DNA from: CAYUIS01 sp964444825
GTDB lineage: Bacteria; Chloroflexota; Anaerolineae; B4-G1
Assembly (NCBI GenBank): GCA_964444825.1
Contig: CAYUIS010000177.1
Span: forward strand, 1 to 8,686
Length of the DNA: 8,686 bases
Direction: 5' to 3'
Shown: positions 1 through 5,859 of the stretch, one piece after another
Layout: every line of letters begins with the position of its first letter
How positions within the stretch are numbered: position 1 is the first letter of the stretch
Made by a program: the position numbers and the translations under genes
The notes under the pieces: model-generated
Databases searched by the model: none
What the model saw: only the letters and a program-made list of their open reading frames with translations
Told to the model about the DNA's origin: nothing

Positions 1-2
1 TC

Positions 3-599
3 TTGCCGGCGCTTTTACTCTCTGCTCCGTGGTTCATTCGTAACGGGCTCACTTATGGTTGGCTCGATCCCACGGGACTGGCGCGACACAACGCCGTCGT
101 CGAAGGACAGCCGCGCTCTGCCGAGTGGCTGGCAGCATATGGCTGGGGTGGGCTCCTCAGACGTCTGACCCGCACGACGTTCCAGAGCTTTTGGGGACAG
201 TTCGGATGGATGGCCGTGGTGCTTCCAACCCGCTTCTATCAGGCCCTGGCGTTACTGTCGGGCATCCTCGCGGCTGGCTTTGTGTGGTGGTTACTCGACC
301 GACGACGCCCTTCCCTGACCACTCATCAGCGGTCCGTCCTGCTCCTGCTATTCGCCTCGTTCCTTTTCACGCTGCTTGCGTATCTGGGGTATAATATGAC
401 CTTTGTGCAGCACCAGGGCCGCTATCTCTTTCCAGCGCTCATCCCCATAGGCACGGCCGCCGCTCTGGGACTGAGCACGCTGACAAGCCGATTGCCGCGG
501 CCAGCGCGTCCCTGGGCAATGGCTGCGCCGTTCGTTGGGTTGGCAGCCCTGGACGTCTACTGCTTGTTCAAGTTCATTGTACCGTTTCTGACGGGGTGA
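3..599 (+). CDS. Polytopic membrane protein, probable glycosyltransferase (C-terminal part)
   Basis: This is the C-terminal 198 residues of a longer gene that begins before the window: the frame is open to the left edge and the first codon here is an ordinary Leu. Four hydrophobic stretches (about residues 78-98, 111-131, 141-160 and 171-195) look like membrane helices. A soluble loop (about 13-75) contains PWFIRN, HNAVVEGQP and FWGQFGW. The HQGRYLFPAL segment at 137-146 precedes a helix. This pattern resembles the C-terminal half of large membrane proteins of the DUF2142 or PMT/ArnT-like type, which move sugars from lipid-linked donors at the outer face of the membrane. The catalytic N-terminal part is not in view, so the activity is family-level inference. 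The gene stops 3 nt before the thioesterase start, suggesting one transcript. Confidence 0.7.
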   Translation: MPALLLSAPWFIRNGLTYGWLDPTGLARHNAVVEGQPRSAEWLAAYGWGGLLRRLTRTTFQSFWGQFGWMAVVLPTRFYQALALLSGILAAGFVWWLLDRRRPSLTTHQRSVLLLLFASFLFTLLAYLGYNMTFVQHQGRYLFPALIPIGTAAALGLSTLTSRLPRPARPWAMAAPFVGLAALDVYCLFKFIVPFLTG

Positions 600-602
600 G
601 CG

Positions 603-995
603 ATGGAACGATTTGAGCCGGGATTGATCGGGGAGGCTAGATCGGTCGTCACCGAAAAAGACACGGCCGCCTATCTGGGTAGCGGAACCGTGCCCGTTTT
701 TGGCACGCCGGCATTGGTGGGATTGATGGAAGCGGCAGCCGTGCGGGCACTGGCGGATTTCCTCCCGGCTGGTCAGACCTCGGTCGGTGTGAGGATCGAT
801 GTTCGCCACCTGACTCCCACACCTGTAGGGATGCACGTCCGTGCTCGCGCCGAGTTGGTGGAGACGGAAGGACGTCGGTTATCGTTCCGTATTGAGGCAT
901 GGGATGAGGGTGAGCGGATTGCTGAAGCTACTCACGAGCGTATGATCATTGACACCGAAAGGTTCGTGACAAAGGCAAGAGCCAAGATTCGCTGA
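603..995 (+). CDS. FlK-like hot-dog thioesterase
   Basis: This 130-residue protein has the size and sequence pattern of single-domain hot-dog thioesterases related to fluoroacetyl-CoA thioesterase FlK. A TPALVGLMEAAAV helix follows the first strands, and a DVRHLTPTPVG segment precedes the C-terminal beta sheet. Thr35, Glu43 and His69 are spaced 8 and 26 residues apart, the same spacing as the Thr42/Glu50/His76 triad I recall for FlK, so an intact active site is likely. The residue aligned by that offset with the FlK phenylalanine lid (Phe36) is Thr29, so fluoroacetyl-CoA specificity is not expected; a general short acyl- or aroyl-CoA hydrolase or detoxifying role is more likely. The ATG follows a GGGGTGAG stretch that overlaps the preceding stop codon, consistent with translational coupling to the membrane protein. 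Confidence 0.8.
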   Translation: MERFEPGLIGEARSVVTEKDTAAYLGSGTVPVFGTPALVGLMEAAAVRALADFLPAGQTSVGVRIDVRHLTPTPVGMHVRARAELVETEGRRLSFRIEAWDEGERIAEATHERMIIDTERFVTKARAKIR

Positions 996-1012
996 GCACT
1001 GGACACCTGGCG

Positions 1013-1795
1013 TCAAGTTTCGGACATCCAATACCGCTCCGCCATCTGCCCGCCGCCGGTCTGGTTTGCGAATGCTCGTATGGCGGTCGCCATCTCGGCT
1101 AGATCGATCCAGAAGGTGCTGAGTTGTGAGCGATAATGGGCGATGGCAGCGACTTTTGCCTCCAGCGCCTCCTCGGAGAGCGGCGTCAACTCTGCTCGCC
1201 ACTGCGAATCATCCATCGCCAGCGCCGCCTGTACTGCTGCCGGGTCTTTTGCGTAAGGATAGTCCTCATAGTAGACCAATGTCTGCCCGGTCAACTCGGC
1301 CGCGCGTCGCACGATTTGATGGTCCACGTGAAGACCGACCCCCAGCGGTGTGTACAGGGCCGGTGCCTCCCCACCAGCGTCACCCTGGCTCAGCGCAAGT
1401 GCGGACAACCGGTCTGCCAGATCTGCGAGCAATTCCTCCTCCGCGGGATGTATCTCTCCCCATAATGCCTCCTCACTCGCATACGGAAAGTGGCCGTCAG
1501 GCGTGCGCCGGTAGATACAGTCCAGATAGTGGAAGTGTTTCCCCTCTGCTCCCAGCAGGGTCAGCGCTTCCAAATCCTCCTCTCGCCGCTGGGCGGCCGC
1601 ATCCATCAGGTTCCCCCATCGTGAGTGTAAACTCTGGGCGAACGGGGAGAGGGGGGTATCCGGCGCAGGAGTACCGGCAAAGACCGTCAGGACCAGCACA
1701 CCCTCACCAGCTTGCACCTGTTGACTGATGCGTCCCCCACACGAGAGTATGGCATCATCCAAATGGGGAGACAGATAGATGTCGCCGTATGTCAT
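1013..1795 (-). CDS. PIG-L/LmbE-family zinc-dependent deacetylase
   Basis: This 260-residue protein belongs to the PIG-L superfamily, which removes N-acetyl groups from amino sugars or related small molecules (GlcNAc-PI, GlcNAc-Ins, mycothiol/bacillithiol precursors, antibiotic intermediates). The N-terminal SPHLDDAILSCGG motif (residues 9-21) supplies the expected metal ligands His11 and Asp14 and catalytic Asp13. The second motif, HVDHQ at 156-160, supplies His159. The RREEDLEAL segment near 70-78 and the YYEDYPYA segment near 175-182 are also typical. No signal peptide is evident, so it is probably cytoplasmic. It is convergent with the thioesterase (17 nt between stop codons) and divergent from the FmdB-type gene. 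The region before the ATG has only a weak GAG-type ribosome site, and I could not find a convincing promoter for it. The substrate cannot be told from the sequence. Confidence 0.9.
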   Translation of the reverse strand: MTYGDIYLSPHLDDAILSCGGRISQQVQAGEGVLVLTVFAGTPAPDTPLSPFAQSLHSRWGNLMDAAAQRREEDLEALTLLGAEGKHFHYLDCIYRRTPDGHFPYASEEALWGEIHPAEEELLADLADRLSALALSQGDAGGEAPALYTPLGVGLHVDHQIVRRAAELTGQTLVYYEDYPYAKDPAAVQAALAMDDSQWRAELTPLSEEALEAKVAAIAHYRSQLSTFWIDLAEMATAIRAFANQTGGGQMAERYWMSET

Positions 1796-1837
1796 ATCAG
1801 CTCGCCCTATTGGCTCCGGCGCGCGATCCCCCTATGC

Positions 1838-1865
1838 TTGCATAACACCTGGTTCGCGGTATAAT
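1838..1865 (+). promoter_or_regulatory. Sigma-70-like promoter for the FmdB-type gene
   Basis: A perfect TATAAT at 1860-1865 lies 16 bp after TTGCAT (1838-1843), a weak -35 element (3 of 6 matches). Expected transcription starts near 1872, just before the GGAGG ribosome site at 1875-1879 and the ATG at 1890, giving a very short leader. The -35 region sits inside a small inverted repeat, TATGC-TT-GCATA (1833-1844), that could be an operator. Confidence 0.6.
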
Positions 1866-1889
1866 CCCTTTTTGGGAGGTTAATGGAGT

Positions 1890-2228
1890 ATGCCGCTCTA
1901 CGAGTATCAATGTGAGGATTGTGGTGTACGCTTTGAGTATCGGCAGAGCATTAACGACGAGGCTCTGGAGATTTGCCCGGAGTGTGGGGGTGGGGTACAT
2001 CGTCTAATTCATCCCGTGGGCATCATTTTCAAAGGCTCTGGTTTCTATGTCACCGACAATCGAGGCAAGTCATCCACAGCGGTACCTGGACACCTCAAGA
2101 ATTCGTCGAAGGATTCAAAAGAGAAAAAATCCTCCAGCGCCAGTGAGAGCGGCTCTGGGGGCGGCTCCGAAAGCGACTCTGGGAGCGACTCTGGGAGCAG
2201 CTCCGGAAGCAGTTCCAAGAAAGACTAG
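1890..2228 (+). CDS. FmdB-family zinc-ribbon protein with serine-rich tail
   Basis: Residues 1-50 match the FmdB/CxxC_CxxC_SSSS small zinc-ribbon family. The MPLYEYQC start gives Cys8 and Cys11, and CPEC gives Cys29 and Cys32, four ligands for one zinc, followed by the typical aromatic GSGFYVTD segment near 50-57. The name comes from a putative regulator of formamidase expression, but most family members have no known function. Residues from about 75 to 112 are low-complexity: a lysine/serine patch, then S-x-S-G repeats rich in Ser, Gly and Asp, ending in KKD. The start is well supported by a GGAGG at 1875-1879, 10 nt upstream. The protein is cytoplasmic and small (112 residues). It is transcribed alone, from the promoter just upstream to the hairpin at 2244-2278. 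Confidence 0.88.
   Translation: MPLYEYQCEDCGVRFEYRQSINDEALEICPECGGGVHRLIHPVGIIFKGSGFYVTDNRGKSSTAVPGHLKNSSKDSKEKKSSSASESGSGGGSESDSGSDSGSSSGSSSKKD
2148..2219 (+). repeat. Six 12-bp tandem units inside the FmdB-type gene
   Basis: Six consecutive 12-bp units are in frame with the gene and encode SGSG, GGSE, SDSG, SDSG, SSSG and SSSK. The third and fourth copies (2172-2183 and 2184-2195, AGCGACTCTGGG) are identical; the others differ at a few positions. This looks like slippage-driven expansion of the disordered tail, so its length may vary between strains. Confidence 0.85.
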
Positions 2229-2243
2229 CCGTCAGCCTACGAG

Positions 2244-2278
2244 AATGCGGGCGTGGCCAATCGAGTCACGCCCGCATT
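2244..2278. terminator. 12-bp perfect hairpin between convergent genes
   Basis: AATGCGGGCGTG (2244-2255) and CACGCCCGCATT (2267-2278) form a perfect 12-bp, GC-rich stem with an 11-nt loop. It lies 15 bp after the FmdB-type stop codon and 41 bp beyond the stop of the convergent 99-aa gene, so it can serve both transcripts. The downstream sequence on the + side (GTGTTGCTGTG) is only mildly T-rich, and the - side has no T run. It is therefore not a textbook intrinsic terminator, but position and strength make a terminator or 3'-end stabiliser the best reading. Confidence 0.65.
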
Positions 2279-2319
2279 GTGTTGCTGTGTAGGTTTGCCA
2301 GTCTGTTCCTTCGACCTCA

Positions 2320-2619
2320 CTACAATTGGAACCCGCCGCTGGCGTGAATGATCTTTTGCCGATAATCCGTCACGTAGGTGAGAAGTCTTTTCTTCATCTG
2401 GCGCCATTCCTCTGAGGCCAGAGCGTGTTGTAGGCTTTCCAGTTCCTCCACAATACCGCCCTGGAGGATCTGTGGTTCATCACCGTATTGAGTATACCAG
2501 GCGTCCGTGGGGCGCACGCCGAGCTTGATCAACCCTGGCCCTAACTCCCGTACGACGAACTCAAAGTAATCCTCTTCTTGACCAGGTCTGATATTCCAGG
2601 ACATTAGAAGTTTAAACAT
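2320..2619 (-). CDS. 99-residue protein of unknown function, possibly ferredoxin-like (ABM/NIPSNAP-type) fold
   Basis: I do not recognise a named family. The protein begins MFKLLMSWNIRPGQEEDYFEF, and the strand-then-helix order resembles small dimeric alpha-beta barrel proteins (ABM or NIPSNAP-like), where a short first strand is followed by a G-x-E-x-x-Y helix. A second strand (DAWYTQYG, about 39-46), a helix (about 58-70) and a long basic amphipathic helix (about 71-92) follow. There is no signal peptide, membrane segment or cysteine. The start is supported by AAGGA 6 nt upstream of the ATG. It is the last gene of the MBL-like/TPR unit, 48 nt after the TPR stop codon on the same strand, and runs to the shared hairpin at 2244-2278. 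The length, in-frame ribosome site and gene spacing make it a real gene, but its role is unknown. Confidence 0.75.
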   Translation of the reverse strand: MFKLLMSWNIRPGQEEDYFEFVVRELGPGLIKLGVRPTDAWYTQYGDEPQILQGGIVEELESLQHALASEEWRQMKKRLLTYVTDYRQKIIHASGGFQL

Positions 2620-2628
2620 TCGTTATCC

Positions 2629-2667
2629 TTGCCAAGCTGGCGGAGTTGCTGTATAGGTCTTGGTCAA
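2629..2667 (-). other. Imperfect intergenic hairpin between TPR and 99-aa genes
   Basis: TTGCCAAG (2629-2636) can pair with CTTGGTCAA (2659-2667) as an 8-bp stem with one bulged base and a 22-nt loop. It fills most of the 48-nt gap and ends at the TPR stop codon. It could be an mRNA processing or stability element, but the stem is modest and could be chance. Confidence 0.3.
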
Positions 2668-3486
2668 CTAGGGACACTGTAGGGCCGTCATCACCTGTTC
2701 AGCCTGGGCTTGCCACGTGGCTGGAGGGTTCAACTCCAGAAAACGACCAAATGTCTCACAGGCGTTGGTCACATCGCCGGTCTGGGCGTACGCCTCACCC
2801 AGTGCATAGTGTGCCTCGGGAGAGTTGGGCAGCTTTTCTATCGCCCGCTGGAGGGCTTGTACAGCCTGTGTGTACTCCTCTTGTTGGAGGTAGACGTTCC
2901 CCAGGCCGATCAACGCTTCGGGCATATCCTCCTCAATATCCAGCGCCTCGTTGAACTGGTCGACCGCCTGCGCCAGTAGCTCTGGATCTGGGGCAGCCAT
3001 AGGAGCAGCCCCTGATAGCGCCAGGACAAGATAGGTCGCGCCCAGTTGATAGTGAGTGTCGGGATCGTCTGGATCTAGCCTCAGGGCGATCTCAAACTCT
3101 GCAACTGCCGCGTTCGGGTCCTGCAACTGGAAATAGGTCACGCCTAGGTTGTGATGTGCGGCCCCGTTTTCCGGATCGAGCGCGATTACGGTGCGAAACT
3201 CGTCCGCCGCCTTTAGCAGCTCGCCCTGCCGATTGTAAACCTGTCCCAACAGGAAATGAGCCTCACTATTCCCCGGGTCCTCCTCGACCGCCGCTTCCAG
3301 ATCAGCCCTGGCTGTGGCGTACTCGCCTGCATCCAGGCTAGAGCGAGCCACCTCCAATACGTCATCCGGACCGCCGGTCCCCTCACCTCCAGGTCCCCCC
3401 ATCTGACGGGCAATCACAACAAAAGCAATTAGCGCGATGCCGAGCACTGCGCCGATGACGATATAGGTCGTACGGGAATTGCGCAT
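2668..3486 (-). CDS. Membrane-anchored TPR-repeat protein
   Basis: This 272-residue protein has a short basic N-terminus (MRNSR), one hydrophobic segment (about residues 7-28) acting as a signal anchor, a Gly/Pro-rich linker (29-41), and about six tetratricopeptide repeats (roughly 42-71, 74-106, 108-141, 142-184, 189-221 and 223-254). The repeats show the usual W/L-G-Y-A-P spacing, for example AHHNLGVTYFQ and PEAHYALGEAY. The fourth repeat carries an insertion near 156-172. TPR domains bind protein partners, and the topology predicts that they face the outside of the membrane. I chose the ATG at 3486, not the in-frame ATG at 3498: only the former has a strong ribosome site (GGAGGG, 3491-3496), and the family usually has a short N-terminus. 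It starts 1 nt after the MBL-like gene stops, so the two are translationally coupled. Confidence 0.88.
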   Translation of the reverse strand: MRNSRTTYIVIGAVLGIALIAFVVIARQMGGPGGEGTGGPDDVLEVARSSLDAGEYATARADLEAAVEEDPGNSEAHFLLGQVYNRQGELLKAADEFRTVIALDPENGAAHHNLGVTYFQLQDPNAAVAEFEIALRLDPDDPDTHYQLGATYLVLALSGAAPMAAPDPELLAQAVDQFNEALDIEEDMPEALIGLGNVYLQQEEYTQAVQALQRAIEKLPNSPEAHYALGEAYAQTGDVTNACETFGRFLELNPPATWQAQAEQVMTALQCP

Positions 3487-3487
3487 C

Positions 3488-4141
3488 TTACCCTCCATCT
3501 TTTTGTCTAGGTTCCAGGACGATGACCTGGGTTTCCTCTGATAGGCTGCTGCGACTGACTTTGAAGGCCTCCTGGCTATCCACTTTGTCCAGGCCCATCT
3601 CTTTCAGAAAACGACTCAGAGTGCCCAACTTGACCTGCAACCCCGGGATCATGTAGTACATAGGGATGACAAAGCTGGGCTCAAACAGACTGATGACCTC
3701 CGATGCCTGGCCCGGGCCTAGACTCCCCACTCCACCCACGGGCACCAGCAGGATGTCCACAGTGCCCAAATCCTCCACCTGAGATTGAGTCGGCACGTGC
3801 CCCAGCCGTCCCAAGTGACAGACGGTTAGGCTGTCAAAGCTGAAAGTGAACACAGTGTTCAACCCCCGCGTTGCTCCGCGCTTGCCATCGGCATAGGTGG
3901 CGATGGCAGTGATGAACACAGTGCCGATTTCATACTCGCCCGGTCCATCCAACAGCTTGAAGGGCCCGCGCACACCGGATGTATAACGACACTGGGGATC
4001 ATCATAGCTCACGGTGACGATGTGAGCACGGGAACGAGGTAGGGTGAGACCGATCTCGGGTGAATAGGGGTCGGTCACCACTGTCGCCAGTCCTCGTTCA
4101 CTCAAGCGGAAGCAGGTCTGCCCGAACCAGGTAATTTCCAT
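3488..4141 (-). CDS. Metallo-beta-lactamase-fold protein (Lactamase_B_3/UlaG-like) lacking metal ligands; likely pseudoenzyme
   Basis: The 217-residue protein is recognisable over its length as a Lactamase_B_3-type MBL-fold protein: MEITWFGQTCFRL start, VVTDPYSPEIGL (21-32), GPGEYEI (66-72), CHLGRLGH (108-115), DILLVPVGG (129-137) and VIPMYY (158-163). In the relatives I remember, the metal motif reads SHDHPDH; here the aligned residues 45-51 are SYDDPQC. The HLGD aspartate is Arg112 and the PMHY histidine is Tyr162. Every ligand position I can place is therefore substituted, and hydrolase activity is unlikely. No frameshift or stop is present, so it is a conserved fold, not a decayed gene. 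An in-frame ATG at 4195 would lie between the -35 and -10 of the promoter, so I chose the ATG at 4141, which has GAGAGG 8 nt upstream. It heads the unit containing the TPR and 99-aa genes. Confidence 0.85.
   Translation of the reverse strand: MEITWFGQTCFRLSERGLATVVTDPYSPEIGLTLPRSRAHIVTVSYDDPQCRYTSGVRGPFKLLDGPGEYEIGTVFITAIATYADGKRGATRGLNTVFTFSFDSLTVCHLGRLGHVPTQSQVEDLGTVDILLVPVGGVGSLGPGQASEVISLFEPSFVIPMYYMIPGLQVKLGTLSRFLKEMGLDKVDSQEAFKVSRSSLSEETQVIVLEPRQKDGG
3491..3496 (-). promoter_or_regulatory. Ribosome binding site that sets the TPR start
   Basis: GGAGGG on the minus strand lies within the last codons of the MBL-like gene, 4 nt before the ATG at 3486. The upstream in-frame ATG at 3498 is preceded only by CAAAAAG. 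The site therefore favours the 3486 start and couples TPR translation to the end of the preceding gene. Confidence 0.7.
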
Positions 4142-4165
4142 AGGTAGCGCCTCTCTGCAAGTCAA

Positions 4166-4186
4166 TCTGGGGCAATTATACCCAGA
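4166..4186. promoter_or_regulatory. Inverted repeat enclosing the -10 box (candidate operator)
   Basis: TCTGGG (4166-4171) and CCCAGA (4181-4186) are perfect 6-bp arms flanking a 9-bp centre that contains the -10 hexamer of the MBL-like promoter (4175-4180). A protein bound here would block or reshape the promoter. It may equally be a weak hairpin; no regulator gene is nearby. Confidence 0.35.
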
Positions 4187-4202
4187 CTGCTGCATATGCC
4201 AA
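4175..4202 (-). promoter_or_regulatory. Sigma-70-like promoter of the MBL-like/TPR/99-aa unit
   Basis: On the minus strand TTGGCA (4202 to 4197, 5 of 6 matches) is followed after 16 bp by a perfect TATAAT (4180 to 4175). Predicted transcription starts near 4168, about 27 nt before the ATG at 4141. The -35 box begins 2 nt beyond the glpD stop codon and no terminator separates them, so read-through from the upstream unit is also possible. Confidence 0.72.
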
Positions 4203-4204
4203 GT

Positions 4205-5845
4205 CTATTCAGTGCGCCATTCTTGGGTGAGGGCCACCTGTGCCACATAGTCCGCTACCTGGCGCTCAATCTCCGCAGCGTCCCATCCCAGGCGAGGAGC
4301 CATGACCTCTGCCACAGCGCGGGCTCTGTCCTGTCCCCCGGTCTGTGTCTCATAGATCACGTGTGTACGTCGAGTGAGCACGTCGCTCAGTGTCAGTGCC
4401 ATCTCGTGCTGCACAGCGTGTAGAGCTTCGGCCATCAGATAGGGCAACTCTGGCACAATACGTTCCCCCAAACTGGGGTTCTCCTCCGCGTAGGCCAGTA
4501 TCCACGTGGCATCGTTGCCGTAGGTATCGATCAAGTGCTGGCTTAGCGACATCTCTAGCTTGCACTCTCGGACGCGCCCCGTCTGTGCGCCCTCCAGTGC
4601 TTCCTCGGTGTGACACTCGACTCGAGCGTGGGTGGAATAATTCTGTGCCAATCTCTTTTGTGCGTGATCCGTTAGTTGCTTGCCCATCAACCGGTGGGTG
4701 GTCAGTTTGCCTCCGGCGACAGTCACAAGACCTGACGGGCTCTCTATAATCTTGTGTTCGCGCGAGAGGCCATAGGCTCCGCCTGTGCTAGAGATGAGAG
4801 GACGGAGGCCAGCAAAGGTGCTGATGATATCGTCGTGTTCGATCTGAGCGCCAGGAAAGGTGTGTCGAACCGCCTCTAGCAGGTACTCGACATCGTTCGC
4901 GTCAGCAGCCGGGCGATCCAGATCTCCCTGATAGTCGGTATCGGTGGTGCCGACCAGGCAAAAGTCGCCCCAGGGGATGAGAAAAACGTGACGGCGGTCG
5001 CGAGGGGAATCGAACACCACAGCGTGTTGGCTGTTTAGGCGCGTCCGGGGTATCACCAGGTGGATACCCTTGGTTGGACGAGTCAGCGTTCCCTTAGAGC
5101 CCTCTTCCAACCGGCGCACGGTGTCCACCCAGACGCCTGTGGCGTTGATGACGACCTTGGCTTGAACATCAACTTCCCGTCCGCTCAGTTCGTCTACGAC
5201 CTGTGCCCCGACGACGCGCCCTCCCGCTCGTTTCAACCCTGTCACGCGCGCGTGGTTGGCCATCACCGCGCCGTGGAAATGGGCAGATTTGGCCGTCATC
5301 AGCGTCAGGCGAGCGTCGTCTACCTGGGCGTCGTAGAATCGAGCAGCGCCGAGGAGTCCTCGTCCCGCGACCATCGGTTCGCGTCGCTGCACCTCTGCCG
5401 GGTGAAGCCAGCGATGCTGCTGAACATTCCGGAATAGTCCCAGCGCATCGTATAGGGTCAGGCCAGCCCGCAGTTTCCACGGTGCAGGTTTCTGACCCCG
5501 GTAGAGCGGATAGAGAAAGGGGAGCGGACGCACCAGTCGAGGTGCAACCGTCCGCATCATACACCGCTCGCCACAGGCCTCGAAAACCAGCTTAAACTGG
5601 TAGTACTCCAGGTAGCGGATTCCGCCGTGGATGAGGCGTGAGGAGCGACTGCTGGTGCCAATCCCAAAGTCGCCCTTCTCGACCAGGGCGGTACGAAAGC
5701 CCCGCATCGCCGCATCGCGAGCCACGGCTGTGCCGGTGATGCCTCCACCGATGATCAACAGGTCGAATTCTTCCTGCGACAGGCGCTCTACGTTATCTCG
5801 CCGGGCAGCAGCAGAGAAAGGGCGATGAGGAAAAGTCGCAGCCAT
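4205..5845 (-). CDS. glpD: FAD-dependent glycerol-3-phosphate dehydrogenase
   Basis: The 546-residue protein oxidises sn-glycerol-3-phosphate to dihydroxyacetone phosphate, passing electrons from FAD to the respiratory quinone pool at the inner membrane face. The FAD-binding GGGITG lies at 33-38, followed by the GTSSRSSRLIHGGIRYLE segment (63-80) diagnostic of this family, and by NATGVW (234-239) and GTTDTDY (299-305) of the DAO fold. AGLRPL (345-350) and GGKLTTHR (378-385) match the second family signature with His in place of the usual Tyr. Residues about 400-530 form the C-terminal helical DAO_C domain. Length is normal for GlpD. The ATG has a GGGAG 6 nt upstream and lies 14 nt after the preceding flavoprotein stop codon, so the two are co-transcribed. 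No glycerol kinase or facilitator is in view, suggesting a lipid-linked rather than glycerol-uptake setting, though those genes may lie elsewhere. Confidence 0.95.
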   Translation of the reverse strand: MAATFPHRPFSAAARRDNVERLSQEEFDLLIIGGGITGTAVARDAAMRGFRTALVEKGDFGIGTSSRSSRLIHGGIRYLEYYQFKLVFEACGERCMMRTVAPRLVRPLPFLYPLYRGQKPAPWKLRAGLTLYDALGLFRNVQQHRWLHPAEVQRREPMVAGRGLLGAARFYDAQVDDARLTLMTAKSAHFHGAVMANHARVTGLKRAGGRVVGAQVVDELSGREVDVQAKVVINATGVWVDTVRRLEEGSKGTLTRPTKGIHLVIPRTRLNSQHAVVFDSPRDRRHVFLIPWGDFCLVGTTDTDYQGDLDRPAADANDVEYLLEAVRHTFPGAQIEHDDIISTFAGLRPLISSTGGAYGLSREHKIIESPSGLVTVAGGKLTTHRLMGKQLTDHAQKRLAQNYSTHARVECHTEEALEGAQTGRVRECKLEMSLSQHLIDTYGNDATWILAYAEENPSLGERIVPELPYLMAEALHAVQHEMALTLSDVLTRRTHVIYETQTGGQDRARAVAEVMAPRLGWDAAEIERQVADYVAQVALTQEWRTE

Positions 5846-5859
5846 CGTCGGCTCCCGTA

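Noticed and set aside
386..395. GGTATAAT-like box matching the -10 context of the other promoters
   Set aside because: It lies in the middle of the membrane protein coding sequence (codons for Tyr-Asn), with no suitable -35 and no gene start nearby.
996..1012. Terminator between the convergent thioesterase and PIG-L genes
   Set aside because: The 17-nt gap and its flanks contain no convincing stem or T run.
1796..1889. Promoter for the PIG-L gene on the minus strand
   Set aside because: Only a 4-of-6 TATACC without a properly spaced -35 was found, so no promoter is called.
2629..2663. Sequence resembling the 5' end of a tRNA-Leu (GCCAAGCTGGCGGAGTTG)
   Set aside because: The gap is only 48 bp and there is no anticodon arm, T-arm or matching 3' acceptor; the resemblance ends after about 18 bases.
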